Assembly: GCA_905250075.1 (NCBI GenBank)
Contig: CAJNOP010000035.1
Location: 1,408,971-1,472,970, forward strand
Reading direction: 5' to 3'
Length of the DNA stretch: 64,000 bases
Source: Rotaria sp. Silwood1
Lineage: Eukaryota > Rotifera > Eurotatoria > Philodinida > Philodinidae
Positions 1 to 14,300 of this stretch are shown piece by piece. Below the pieces are notes generated by a model. That model was given only the letters and a program-made list of their open reading frames with translations, ran no database searches and had not been told where the DNA came from. The number at the start of each line of letters is the position of its first letter. Within the stretch, counting starts at the first letter, position 1. The position numbers were made by a program, and so were the translations under genes.

Positions 1-3000
1 GTCAATTGAACTTATGTCAAATATTGAATTTTCTTCTATGTTAAACATACAATCATTAGAAAGAAAAGGAAAGAGCGAAATATTGTTTTGTTTTTTTTTT
101 TTTGTGAAAAAAACGAAATCAGTAGGAAGATTTGCTTATATAAACAAACAGCATGCTCGTGTGACCTAACATCAAATAAACAACATCAGTTCGAAGTTAT
201 GGATCATATTTTTATTCGTTCTCATCACCACCCTGTGAGATCTTCAATATTCGTCTAGATATATGTCAAAAAGATTGACTTTCACATTTATTTTTCTCTA
301 TTTTACCTTTTTCTTCTATATGATGTCAAATCTATAATTTGATGATGATTAGGATCAATGAGTTTGGTCTACAATGCCGACGACGAGTCAAGTATAGACA
401 TACATCTGGTTATGCTTGTTCACACTCAACAAGACCAATAACATACATAACGGAGAGAGAAAGAGAAAGAGAGAAAAAAATAGCAAGAAAGAAATTTTTG
501 CATTAGCGTTTTTTTATTAACCAATCAAAATAAATCTCTCTCTGGGTTTTCTTTCCTCTCTCTTTCTCTCTCTTTTTATATGAGGAGAAAAAAGAGGAGG
601 AGAAAAGAAAGATGAAGAACAGTTGTGCTTCTTACTCACACACCTGTTATAACATGTCATTCGCTTTACCACTAGCAAAGTTCACATAGCATAGCAATTG
701 TAGTGTAAAATGTTTTGACAGATACGGTAGTGATGTGCTATATGGATATTGATATGTGATGGTGATCAATTGTTTTTTCTCTTTTCTCCTTTTTCTATGT
801 AGAAATATGTGTGAACGAGAACGAAAAAAAAGTGTTGACGATATGAGAAGCCGTTCATATATATATATATATATATTGATTTATGAGAAATGAAGTAATG
901 TTGCTATTGACCATATAACGATAGAGATAAATAGAAAGTGAATTAGGTCATTCACATATTAACATTCTTGTACTAGTCATATTATAATATGGAATATAGA
1001 GAGAAAAAAATAGATTTAAATATCTTTGATGTATTTACATTTTTTGTTTTTTGGTCTTTCAAAGAAATTTTATTCTTTTATTTTAGTAAATTTAATTAAA
1101 TAAAATTTAGTTCTTAAAACCATTTGAATAGTTTTGATAGCTGGTTGTTTTTATGTGTAGATGATACTTATTCGAATGAGAAGTACTTAGGTTTTATATG
1201 ATCTTGATTATTCTACAAATTACAAGTTATAATTATTCAAGTCGTATGTCCGAGTGATACTTAATCTCTCTATTATATCTGTGAGAGTTATATTTGAATA
1301 AGAAGTTTATATGAGAAAATCTAAAGTTGATAATTGAGATTTATTTCATGTAAATATATTTTCATGAGAGAATATTTTGAAAAGTACTAAATTAAAAATT
1401 ATTATTCAAAACTTTATTGGATTATTGAAAGTTTTCGCTGATGTAACAAATTCAATATCGTTTTTTGCCAATTATACTTCTTTTCAAAGTATATTAATTC
1501 AATATGGTTTATTTAATTGATTCAATTCTAGCTTTTGAAATTCTATTTTTGTTTTTTTTTATTATTCTTATTTAATTCAAAATCATCAGAAGAGTACTTA
1601 GAGCAATTCTATTGAAAATAAATCTATAGAACATTTGAATATCATCAAAACTTTTTTTTTCTTTTTACTAAAAAAATAGGAAGTTTTCGCGACACCTGCA
1701 TTTGTAATTCATATGAATAAGGATATAAATATCATCCAAAAAATAATCAATGATATAAATGCTTTTTTTGTTTTTAAATTGGATTATTAGTTAATATATT
1801 ATTTAAGAACTTCAATGAATTTGTCTTTTATTCTTTAGTTAAGAAATTTAACTTGAAAAAAAAAATTCGTTCTGAAAAACATTTGATTTAGAAATAGTTT
1901 AAAATTAATGTTTTTATTTTCTATACGATGAGAAAGATAAAGGGTAATATTACGTAGAAACATTCAAATTAAATATAGGATTAACGTTTCATTCAATTTT
2001 TATCTATATTAACTCATTAAATAGATTAGATAAACATTATTTTTTAAACATAGTTTTTTGTCTAATGTCAAAAACAGATAGAAATTATTTCAAGATATAC
2101 ATTATTCTTCGATTAATTTGAATATTTACTTGAAAAAAATTCATTTATTCTAATAAACGAGAAAATACTCATCTAATATAATTCATAAAATATTTTTGTT
2201 TAAGCTAATATCTCAATATGTTTTTATCTATTGAAAAATATTCTAACAAAGAAAATTTCAAAGTTCTTAACGATCGTTTATGAAACCTTTTGATATCGGA
2301 CTTTCTGTCGTTTGTTTTTTTTAAGACAACAAGATTTTTCTTAAATCTAAGTAAGATGAAAATCTATTGATCATAATTAAATTTCTTTTATAAAAAAAAA
2401 AATTTTTTTTCGCTTTTCTTAAGGAATAATGAATATAGAAATTTACTTGAATACTAATAAATCATGATCAAACGAATTTCTAAGAGATTAAGACTCTACC
2501 ATCAATAGCGTATCTTGCTTCAGGGACATTCAGATCGCACGAAAATTTAAGGCTTATATCATGATATCTTCGGAAGATATTTAACTAATAAATATTAAAA
2601 ACTTTGTGAACCTTCACTTGATAGACTCTATTTTTTAATGCTTGAAAAAGCACATCCGATTGTGGAACATGCCAGAAATGACATTCTAATTATAAAGGTA
2701 CTCTTTTATGTAATCGTAGCAAAGCTTAATTTACAAGAAAAAAGGGACTCTGTCATGCTCTGCATCTTAACATGCTGTTTCAAAAAAAAACAACCACCAT
2801 TGGTTACAAACAAGTTTCTTCGAAAATGTTGAGATGTACGATCAAAGCAACATAAAGAATATGTAATATATATATATTTGTAAACTGGTAATAAAACCAA
2901 ATAGTATATATTTTATCATTCTTGCCGTTATCAACAATGATACCTATTCTATTGAAGAATTAGATTATTCAGAAATAAGTCTCTATTATTAATTGATGTT

Positions 3001-6000
3001 AAACTTTAATAGTGTCTGTTCTATCTTCGATGTTATGTATATTTCCTAGCAAATAAATGTAAATATAAAATATGTTGGTTTAGAACGTAATTATTTATTT
3101 TTATATTTAGTCATTTTGAAATGAAAAAAAAAACGATTACTTGTAGTTAATGAACCATTAGATGAATGCATAAAGCAAGTCAATATAGAACCATAAAAAA
3201 CGATATCAAACTATCAATGAACACTCGAAGATTCCGGTTGAATTTTCTTTCAAATGAATTCTTCATGATATTCTTTCATCATTTTTGCGAGTTTTATTGT
3301 TGTTCCAGATTTTATTTTCTATAGAAGTCTTATAGTTTCATCTTCGTTTTGACCTTGACAAGTTTTGAAACGCTCTAGTTTATATAAGCTGATCTGTATG
3401 AAAGAGTTTATTTAAGTAGTTTATCTAACTTACTGAAACTGGTCGTGACCGGAAAAAGTCAATATTGCGTAGTTATAATTAGGTCGAGTTTTAGGAATAA
3501 TCGATTAATACTTTTTAAGAATATAAAATGTAGAGATGTCAAAAGAGGATATAATATCTTCGATATCAAGAATTATTTTTTGAACAATAAAATTATCAAT
3601 ATGAGAAATTGTATTTAAATTTTTCTTAATGATGTTTAGAAGAATTTTCACATATCTATGGTATATGCTGGATATGAATAAAGCTATATATGAATCGAAA
3701 CTCGTGAATAAATTTTGAAATATTGAATATATGCGAATGATCAGTCAACTGAAATATCTCTGGCAGATGCTTTAAACCATCATGATTATATATAAAATAA
3801 AATTCATTTTTTATCAGACACTTAAGTTATTTAGATCTTTCTTGCAATTGTTTGATTATATATACTTCGTATCAAATTTTCATACAAAATAAAACTCATA
3901 TATGTTACTTTTTTATCTCGTACTTTAGACTTAAAAATTTAGTAACTAAATATAGCACATCAATAACTCACATCAATCTTGATTATACAATTAAAAAATG
4001 ATGTAACATATAATCATAAATGTCTTATTCAGTTATATACATTTCAATTTATAATATGTAGTGTTCGATAGAATTATTACGAATGAAAGTTGCTTTTCTT
4101 TATTTTTAAAATGATATTGTCTCTAGAAGTTGGCAAATTTATTTCTAGTTAGAATTGGAGGGAGTACAAAAAACTTTTGTTTTGTTACTGAAATGTCATT
4201 CTGAAAAACAAAACGTAATTTTTTTTCACTTAATTAATCTGAAATAATCTTAATTAAGTCAGCTTCTCGGTGCAATTTTCAGAATAAAGATATCTTTAAT
4301 AAGCCGAACATTTAATGACACTATTTCAAGAAAGATTTGATGAACTCTCGTTCCTGACAAAAGATAGAGTTCAAAGAATCATAAATAATTATGATGCAAT
4401 TAGTAAGACAATTGGTCAAAAAAGAAAAAGAACATACCTCTTGGTCACATTCTTCGAATCATATTCAAAATTTACCTGGAATAATAGAATTGATTATGTA
4501 ATTGCTAACAATAGTGACATTAATATTTTCATGATAATAAATGAACTATAAGTTTTAATAGCAACTTCTTTATCACTAGATGTTTCGTGATTAGATTTTT
4601 AGTTTCGAAATCATTCGTGTTTTAATTCTAGAAACTTTTAAATTTTTTCAAATTCTTTTCAAAGTTCATTATAATGAAATGTTTTGTTAAAGCGATATAT
4701 ACTGTTACCAAAAAAAAAACGAACATCAAAAAACTGATGAACATACAAAAACATTTTGTTTTTGAATGTATCTTCATCATTTATATATTCAGCATAGTAA
4801 ATATGATTGGGAAAATATGAAATATTAATTTAACACCATGTATTCAATCCAATATAAATTACTACTAGTTCTTGTTATTGTTGTAATAAACTTTAAAAAA
4901 AGATGTACAATCTATCAAAATATCAATTTTAGTTACTGGAATCGATTAAAACATAAACTAATATTATTTTTGATTGATCAGAATTATTAATTTTTTTAGT
5001 TGAACATCGACCTTATATCCCTTCTATGCTCATGTAGAAAAAGAAAGTAAATGAATTAAAGAATTAATTGCAAGCAAAAGCTCTATTTTTTTATTAAGGA
5101 TAATAGAATAATTTAATTAAATATTTTTTCATTGAGTAGATATAGCAAGGAAAATGAAACATATGTTTTGCTTGACAAAAAAAAATACTTAATAGAAATA
5201 GATCAAGAATATGCTATTTTAGCTATTTTTTCTTTGGACAAATTTTTCAATGTGTATTCCATACAATAGCGATATGAAAAATCGATAGTAGTATACTCAA
5301 ATATATAATTCATTATTTTTTGAACTAAATAATTGAATATGATCTATGATCGTTTGAGTCTTATTTTACTAATATAGAAGACAACAATAAGTCAGGAAAA
5401 TACAATAGATTGTGAAATACAAAGACTTTGGATGACCTTGAAATAAGAACAAAACTGAGTTAATTGAGATACATTCAAAGAAAACATAAAACTGATATAT
5501 TTTTAAATTTTTGTCCTCTGACGATATGAACAAAGAAAATTTGATCATTTATTATTCGATTATCAAATCCACTGAATCTTATATCAATGATTATTTTTTT
5601 ATATAAAAATCATTGTCGTTATTCATTTTAAAAAAAAAACAGATGTATTATTATGACTTTGATTAATGTTAACGAAAATCAAACAAAAAAAAAATTAGGT
5701 AAGTTTAAATAAACACTTCAATAATGAAATCATATTACGCTATACACAGTTAAGCAATAACATTGACTATATACTGTATGTTAAAATCCGTAAAAGTACT
5801 ATTGAGTACACATTACATTAAAAAAGTTCGAAAAGTATTATTTTTACTTGCATGTGCTGTTTTAAACTTTTTGTTTTTTTATTTTTAGGTCAATCAGTTA
5901 AAAATAAGTTCATAAAAAAAATATCTTATAAGAAATCATCAATTAAATAACTTGATTTTTTTTAAATCAAGATGACGTATAAGTTTCGTAGATTAAATAG

Positions 6001-7219
6001 ACAAAAATAATTCGTTATGATTCGAAGTTGATAAAGAAAAACGTGAGATTTATCTTAAAATACATATCAGACTTCTTTTGTAAATCAGATCAATATCAAA
6101 AACATTTACTTTCATATTGCATAATATGTACTTTTCCATGGTTGTATCATCCATCTTAATTTTCCTTTGTATTTCATAGCTGTATTGAAGGAACAGAAAA
6201 ACGGAACGAGTGAATACGTGAAAATTAATTTTGAAAGAATATAAGCGTTTCTAACACATATAATCAAATAATCATCTGTTTTTCTTTTGAGATATTAGAC
6301 AATTAGTGACGACATTTTATTCATATTAATTATTATTTCAATTTCTCACCTATTCTAGTTTTCAATACATACATTAGTTTTATTATGGATTTTTCTCTGT
6401 CTGTTCAATAGTGGCAACATAGATCATTTTATGCCTTATTCTCTGCAAATTACCAATATATTGTAGAACTTTCGAAGCTGACATTATAGTCACTAAAAGA
6501 TCTCGCCATCAAACTAAAAGCTACTTTTTCGAAGATTTGGAATTTTATGTATCCTTTAGTTTTTATAAAACGATCAACCACTTGTTACACCAGTGACTAA
6601 GAGAGGAGGTTAATGAATTCAATTTATATAAATATGTAAATTTTTCAATGGAATAGTTATAATAGTGTTAGGAATTTTCGAAAGATTTTCTGTGTAATAC
6701 GATCTATAAGAAGTATTTAAGTATAGAAGTAAAAATTTCGATTTTCTCTTTTCCTTATTCTCAGATCATAGTAGAAACAAGCCATAGATCGTCATGAACA
6801 TTGTTAATATACAATAAAAGATCGTATAGAAATGATGTCTTGTTATTATATATAAACAACTTCGATATTATATTTCTGAAGGATTGAATGAAAGAAAATT
6901 GAAGAAATTTTTCTCAAGATAGACAGAATAAAATAATCTTTCTATGACTAATAACAACAATTACTTTATTTTTCACAGTTTAATTCTTCAGGATTTATTT
7001 ATTAAGAACCGTGTATTCATTATAATAATAAATTATATTCAACTGGTGTAGACGTCAAAAAAGAAGATTTTATTATTCATAAATAATATACAATACGAAC
7101 TATATGTTGAAGACATTTGAATACATTTTTAATTTTAATTTTTAATCACTGTTTAAAAAAAGTCAATGAAATGATTTGTTTTTTATCCATAAAAAAAACA
7201 TAAATCCATAGAAAAATCG
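1..7219. other. AT-rich stretch with no recognisable gene
   Basis: No open frame here looks like a conserved protein or carries a plausible chain of splice sites. The short frames at 2638-2832 and 4315-4551 are isolated and low in complexity. The first 900 bp hold purine/pyrimidine tracts (GA-rich at 452-480, CT-rich at 535-580) and an (AT)n run near 858-876, which could belong to a promoter or UTR of a gene lying to the left. Otherwise I see only A/T-rich sequence. Confidence 0.6.
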
Positions 7220-9103
7220 TTATGCCAAATGAAGAAGTGATTTCATTAATGGATTTACGTAGTTGACATCAATTTTACTCTTTATATATCGATGAAAATC
7301 TCGAGATAATCTTTGAATTTTAATAAGTAATTCAACAATACGTATCATTTTGATAACAGCAGCATTAAATGATGTTCGTTCAATTAAATAACGAAAAAGT
7401 AAATCAGTATATTTTGAATGAACATGAAATACACTTTGATTATTATTCAATGATGTTTCTTGATCATCAATAGCCGATAAACCTTTTAAAAAAATCATAT
7501 TTAACATTAATAATTGAGCAATAACTGCATCACTATCAACTAAACTAACAATTGTATGAAGAATAGACATAAATAAACGATTAAATTCATAACCATAACA
7601 AAGAATAAATAAACTTTTGCAATGTTGAGCAAATGCTTCTTCAGCTTGTGATACGGAATTATTCATATTATCATCATAAATAATTTCACGTGTTACATCA
7701 AATGTTAATGCATGACGTATAGAAAAAAGTAAAACTAAATTATATTTAACCAATGTTAAACGATCATATTCATCAAGTTGTTCAAATTCTGGAATTTGTC
7801 TTATAAAATTAATCAATTTAACAGCAGCAAAATTTTGTATATCTAATGTATTCATATATGCTGACATTTTATCAGGTGCTAATTCAAGTGAAATAACAGA
7901 TGATGCTGATGGACTTGATTGTAATGCTGATAAATAAGCATTTTGAATATACTGTAAACAAGACCAATCAACGTCGGTTAAATTGTATGATGGAGATGAT
8001 GATATAGCAATTATCTAGACAATATAATCTATGACTTTTAACAATCCTATAGGCATTTCTTTTTTACTTACAGGTTCAAGTTTATTATATATATTGGAAA
8101 TTTCATTAGTATTTTCGCTTGGTATATTACTAACAAAATTGTTTTGTTGTGCTGAACGCATACGACGATTTTCTTCCAGACGTTGTTGTTTTGATAGTTT
8201 TTGTTCTGGTGTTAATATAAAATCTTTACGCATACCTAGATTATTTTAAAATATTTACAATTAGTTAAGAAATTCATTGATTAAAAATAAAATCATTTTT
8301 AGATTTTTTGTTTTCTTTGTTAAATTATTTTTATAATAAAGATGAAAAAGAGAAAATTTTTTTTTTAATATTATAATATTGATATATATATAAAATAGAA
8401 AGTCAATCTACCTGATTCAAAACATTTAAGTAAACGACAACGTTGACATTTCTGTTTAACATCATATCGAATATTGCATCGAATTCCTTTTAAAACATTT
8501 TTTGGACTAAGACATTTAGTTTTTTCCTATAATTAAATTAAATATATATATATATATTAAGTTTTGATAATTTCAAACACAAAAACTAATATATATTTAC
8601 AATTGGATGTAATGCATTACGACGAAAAAATGCTAGAAAACAAAAAATATAGAATAAAATAATTGTTGAATATAAATAAACGAACCTTTACAAGATTCAC
8701 ATGAAATTTGATCAAAATTATAACCGGAAGCATGACCTTCACAAATAACACACGTTAAATCAGCTTTACGTCGTTTAATAATTGAAATTTTTGAATCATT
8801 ATTCAATATTTTATCTTCCTAAATAATAAAAAAATAATTAATAACTTTAATAATATAAATTTTTACCATTGAAGATAAATATCGTTTATTGTTTTTATTA
8901 AAGTTTAATTGTGTATTAATTATATTTTTATCATTTAAATTGACAACAACAGTTTCATCATTTGTTTGATTCAAACATGAAAGAATATTATCATTATCAT
9001 CATCATCATCAACTGATGTTATTATCAAAAATTTAGTTCCAGATTTTTTACCTCGTTGATCATTATCATTGCAAACAGATTGTAAATTATTGATATTCGT
9101 CAT
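7220..9103 (-). CDS. Nuclear hormone receptor, NR1J (DHR96/DAF-12/NHR-8) type
   Basis: Six exons on the minus strand: 9103-8867, 8818-8686, 8632-8601, 8526-8412, 8235-8072 and 8014-7220, giving 491 aa. The start is the first in-frame ATG (9103). The first 79 residues are acidic and Asn-rich with no domain. Residues about 93-165 form the DNA-binding domain. Finger 1 reads CVIC-x13-CESC followed by KAFFRRNAL; the P-box CESCKA is, from family knowledge, characteristic of NR1J receptors. Finger 2 is C-x11-C-x9-C-x2-C followed by RLLKCFESGMRKD, so the usual x5 D-box loop is enlarged to x11. The ligand-binding domain lies in the last exon; FAAVKLINFIRQIPEF and the following LDEYDRLTLVKY match the LBD signature. 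The C-terminus (NPLMKSLLHLA) has hydrophobic residues but no acidic AF-2 core, so co-activator binding may be altered. NR1J members act as sterol or xenobiotic sensors; the ligand here cannot be predicted. Introns are 48-175 bp. Confidence 0.92.
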
Positions 9104-10401
9104 TATTTTCGATGCACAATGATAGGATGAAAGCTGATAAATACGTCTACATACAATGTGTATTTTTTTTGCTATGAGCACGTAAAAAACAAAAAAATGC
9201 TTTTATAGTAATGATAAACAAAAAGCTTTCACCCGTAAACATCATTCTTTTTCTCTTTTTTTTTCTTCTTTCTTTCTTTTTTCCATGTATATTTATCAAT
9301 AGAGTCTGTTCACAATATCAGCAAGTACAGTTACCTATTCGGTACCGTAATTAGAAAAGAAACGAAACGAAAATAAAAAAATCAATGGTAAGATAGATAC
9401 GCCATACACAGGTAACATATGTGATTATGTAAACGCAGACGTTTTTTTAATATCAATCGTTAACTAATATAAAGAAACATAGAGGTTTCTTTGTCCTTCT
9501 TTTTTTGTTTTATTTATAGTGGTCTTTCGTCGCAAAATTTTAGAGATTAACAGCTAATGAAGACACTATTATTACTATAGTATTCTTTAAAAAAACAACA
9601 AAATGAATAAGACATAGAAGTTATAGTTGTGTTACATGTTGAATATAACTATTCGTCTTGTTTTTGATTTTGACACTGTTTTACATTGGTGCATTTTGGT
9701 TTGTACTTGATGGTCTTTTAACCGTCATTGCAAATCGGACATAGTTAATAGTGTAAGAACGATCTTGCTGATCAAAAATTTAACCTTCATGTCAATTGAA
9801 TTGTTTTGCAAGATGAGCAGACAAAATAAAAATTTTAAGAATTATCATTTTCTTTTGTATTTTGTAAGTCATTACTAGATTAATATATTATTCGAAACAT
9901 TTTTAAAATCTATTTAAAACCAATAATCAAATATTCTCTGTGTAACCATACATTAATTGAATATTTATGATAAATGATAGAAGTACAAAAATAGTAAAAA
10001 AGAAAATCAAATTCTCATGATTAATTGATACTACAGACAAACAAAACTTTTGTTTGTTTTTTTTATAAAGATATCCTTGAATTGATAATCAAATATTTAT
10101 TCTCCTATACCATTTTCAAAGGGTATACTATTTTCTGAACTGTTTCATACATTGATATATCGGAATTGTTCTATCATTAAATAACATATAGTCAAATATA
10201 TATTTCCAATACTTTATTAAAAGTTTAAAATATTTTCCTAGTATTGGATCTGCTGGAAAAAAATAAGATCATTTACTCATAAGGTTTTGACAAAAACTAA
10301 AAGAATATTTTCAATCAGTGCTGTCAATATTATATAATATCATATAATTCAGCCAAACAAAAAAAGTTATGAAAACTTTTACAGTTATATTCCAGAGAAG
10401 T

Positions 10402-11390
10402 ATGCAATGACTGTCAAAAATATCTAACCACTAGTTTATTTTCTATTCTTTTATGTACATTTAAAAAACTATATTAGCTAGAATCATCTACTTTTCCTCA
10501 GATTATGTTACATAGTTTAGTTGGATTAGTCCATGATTTTGTTTAGTTTTTATTGATGATCCAATTATAGCATATCATTTTTCTTTATATTTTTTCAAAA
10601 TAATTCAACCATTTGTTTTTGTTAAATGTTTCACTCCTATACTAAGTCTTTATAATACATTTGTCAATAGAATAAATTTTGGATCTACATAGCGAGTATA
10701 TTTTCGAGTAGTTTTTCTTTGAGTAAAGGTTGAAAAAACATATTTTTCTGAGTTATATCGAAAATAGAAAATAACAAAATGACAAAAGACGGTTAACTGA
10801 TTTATTATTCAGTTTAGCATTAACAAGAGTACTACATATTGTATTAGATGTTTTACTTTANNNNNNNNNNATCTATTTATGATTAGTATATTCATTCTAG
10901 ATAATTAACACAATTCTTCAACATTAATTATCAGTTAAAGTAAAACATCTAATACAATATGTAGTACTCTTATTAATGCTAAACTGAATAATAAATCAGT
11001 TAACCGTCTTTTGTCATTTTGTTATTTTCTATTTTCGATATAACTCAGAAAAATATGTTTTTTCAACCTTTACTCAAAGAAAAACTACTCGAAAATTTAC
11101 TCGCTATGTAGATGCAAAATTTATTCTATTGACAAATGTATTATAAAGACTTAGTATAGGAGTGAAACATTTAACAAAAACAAATGGTTGAATTATTTTG
11201 AAAAAATATAAAGAAAAATGATATGCTCTAATTGGATCATCAATGAAAACTAAACAAAATCATGGACTAATCCAACTAAACTATGTAACATAATCTGAGG
11301 AAAAGTAGATGATTCTAGCTGATATAGTTTTTTAAATGCACATAAAAGAATAGAAAATAATCTAATGGTTAGATAACTTGACAGCCATTA
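10402..11390. repeat. Long imperfect palindrome (about 460-bp arms) around an assembly gap
   Basis: The left arm (about 10402-10860) reappears as its reverse complement at about 10935-11390. Matching landmarks are GATGTTTTACTTTA at 10847-10860 against TAAAGTAAAACATC at 10936-10949, and CTATTCTTTTATGT against ACATAAAAGAATAG at the outer ends. The arms are near-identical but differ at scattered single bases (for example AACAAGAG against AATAAGAG), so they are not simple copies of one read. The known spacer is 64 bp plus the unresolved gap. No open frame spans the arms. Confidence 0.9.
10861..10870. other. Assembly gap (10 N)
   Basis: Ten undetermined bases sit exactly at the inner end of the left palindrome arm. 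The true gap length is unknown; hairpin-forming DNA is a common cause of such breaks. Confidence 0.99.
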
Positions 11391-14300
11391 TATATTCAAG
11401 TAGAAATATGCTTCCAAACTAAGGCTATTACATGAAAGAAGTTAGGAAACACAATAATGCTCTTATCGATCATTGTCTATCGTAAATGCATTAAAGAAAG
11501 TTAATAGAAATAGATTTATTTTTCAAGATCGATCAAGATATATATATGCTAGATTTTGTGTCTAAGGTCATATTATTTACAAATATTTTTAAAAATTTCC
11601 ATCATTAAGAAACCACAATCGATAAAGTCAATAATTATACAATTCTATGACATAAAAACAAAATGATTTATATCATGTACATAATTTTCACTTGTTCTTG
11701 TGTTGTGAATACAATTGAGATGTAAAACTTATGTGTAATTATATGTATATAATAATGGTATATATTCAATCGATAGAGCTAACATACAAATTACCTTCTA
11801 AAGATCTTTCAAGCATGATGTAATCACAATTCCAAATTCTATGACGATGATATAATCAAATAATTCCGACTGTTTCATTCGTAGCAAGAATGAGAAACAT
11901 TTTGTTTTTTATTTTATTTTATATATAATAAATAGTTATTGTTTTATATAATCAATTTCAACACTGATTAAACGACATGTTTAAATGCTAAATTTTGATT
12001 TTAAATTGATGAATATTTTCTACGTTGAAGTCTATATAATTGTTGTCTTTTTTTTCTAGAATGTATTTTTGTTAAACATTATGAAATATTTTTCATTTTA
12101 TTTATATCTATGCTTAAGACAAATATGTCTTATCAATGAACTTTATGAAGTTTTTTTGTCTGAGTATTTTTTTTTTGAAATTCATTAATATTTACTTGAA
12201 TATCTTCAAAAGAAAAAAATTCGCAGTACAAAAATATTAAATCGTAATACTTAAATGTTGCAACAACCAATGATATATGTATTGAGCCTTGATAAAAGGT
12301 TACAGAGAGAGTGAGAGAGTCATAAAATTTTATACATAGACTATTGAAGAATACGATAACTAGTTAAGTTGTCATACGAAAAGATCGAGAATAAAAATGT
12401 CTACTTAACAACAATGATTCAAGGTTAAAGTATTATCAAACCATTATCCATACATTTACTATTGATAACACTAATCAAAGTAACATATCAAAACCGTTGT
12501 ATCATATTAATCAAAATGAAAATATATGGAAAGTGGATCAAGCCGTATGATCTACATAAAAATCATATGAAGTAAAGGTGAATTATTTCTTTTACATACA
12601 TACATTTTGTTTATTGATAAGACAAGTCAAGTTTATATAATCACGATAAAAAAGAAACCAACATATATATATATCTTCGAAAACTGAATTACTTTCTTGT
12701 CTCTCCTTGAAAAACTTTTCAAATATGAATGTTATCAATAGACTGATACTAGTAGCTATGATACATCGAATATTTCTATTCATCATTATGATTTTTTTGT
12801 CAACTAACCTTGATCTTATGTGTGTTAAAAGCGTTTAATCAATAGTTAAGACTCTTGATATCAAGAGTACGTGTGTTTTTTTTTATATTGATTATCATCA
12901 TTTATTCAAAAATCAATAGGATTAACAAATCACGAAATAAAACAAAAAAAAAATATCCAATAGAATATTGATTAGATCAGTTATACAAAAATTTAAATTG
13001 CCATCGGCAATAACAGCTATCATTGAGAAAAATATCATTCGTTTTGTTTAATAATGGGATTTTGCTAGTCAAGTGTAAAAAAGAAAGTCAATGAAATAGG
13101 TGGTCGTAGCAACCAACTTTTTTTTTTTCAATAATTACTCATATAAAAACCATACAGTTTAGAAAACGAGTAAAAATTATACTTTGAATAGCTGAACAAT
13201 AAAATATTTTTTTTTTTGAAGAAAATATTCTAACTAATAGTTTATACGAAATTTTAATGACAGTGTATCTTGTTTTTGTTTTTTCTTCAATTTCGAGTGT
13301 TCTATTTTATTTAATGAATATAATCGATATAATACAATACAATATGTTTGTCATCTCTTATCATTTCTAACTGAATTTTTTGTTTTCTAAAAGATACACT
13401 ACAATATATTGTCTAGAAAATCTTCTCTTGTAGTTTTTTATCGGATTAAGATCAAAATAGTTTTCAGATGTAATTTAGCAAAACTTTTCTATACTATAAA
13501 TTAATATGTGTATAGTAAAATAAGTAACTTTTGGCTTCGAATAAATCGTTTTTTTTTTACGAACACAAAAAACAGATTTTACTCTTACATATAGAAAAAC
13601 AAGAAATATGCATTTTGCATTGAAAGACATTTGTTGATAAAATTATTAAATAGAATTTTTCAAGTTCTGAAAAAATAAGTCGTAAGACTTTATTATATTT
13701 CAAACATTAGAACGCATAAAAACTCAACAATCAATGGTTTCTTGTAGATAATCTCATGATGTATCTTATAATAAAAATTTTCAAAAAGAATAACTGAAAA
13801 TCTTGAATGCATATTAATCATTACACTATCTATAATGAATAAGTGTTGATCTATCCTTCCTAAGTCTTCTAAGTTCGACAGAAAAAAAAAACCATATGAT
13901 TTCAGTTATTCAGATAGAATCTTTGAAACACAGCATGGTATAAGAAGTGAAATTGACATTTCTTTTTCTTTTTTCTTCTTAATCTAAACCATTCTATTAC
14001 TTTTTTTGAATTAAGGCAAAAAAAAATGTCAAAATCTACTTAAATTCTTTAGGTCATATTTCTGTTCTTTTGCAAGTTATGAAAAAATATCATTATTTTT
14101 CATTTTGAAAATAGATTTGTTTGTTAATAATTATGAGAAGAGTATCACTTTGTAAAAGTTTAAAAATGTTAAAGAATAATTGAAATATGTTTATTGTCAA
14201 TGTTATAATAGACATTAATCAATATTTTTATAGATTTTTTTTTTTTTTTTTTTTTCGATAAAATAGAAGATTCCAAATGAAAATGGATTAATCAATGATA

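Noticed and set aside
4315-4551. 78-codon frame with a moderately complex translation
   Set aside because: No homology I recognise, no splice partners and no neighbouring coding blocks.
8819-9181. Extended 120-codon nuclear-receptor frame starting at 9181
   Set aside because: It starts at a non-ATG codon and runs through the exon 1 donor into the intron; ATG 9103 and the donor at 8866 give the correct join to the zinc finger.
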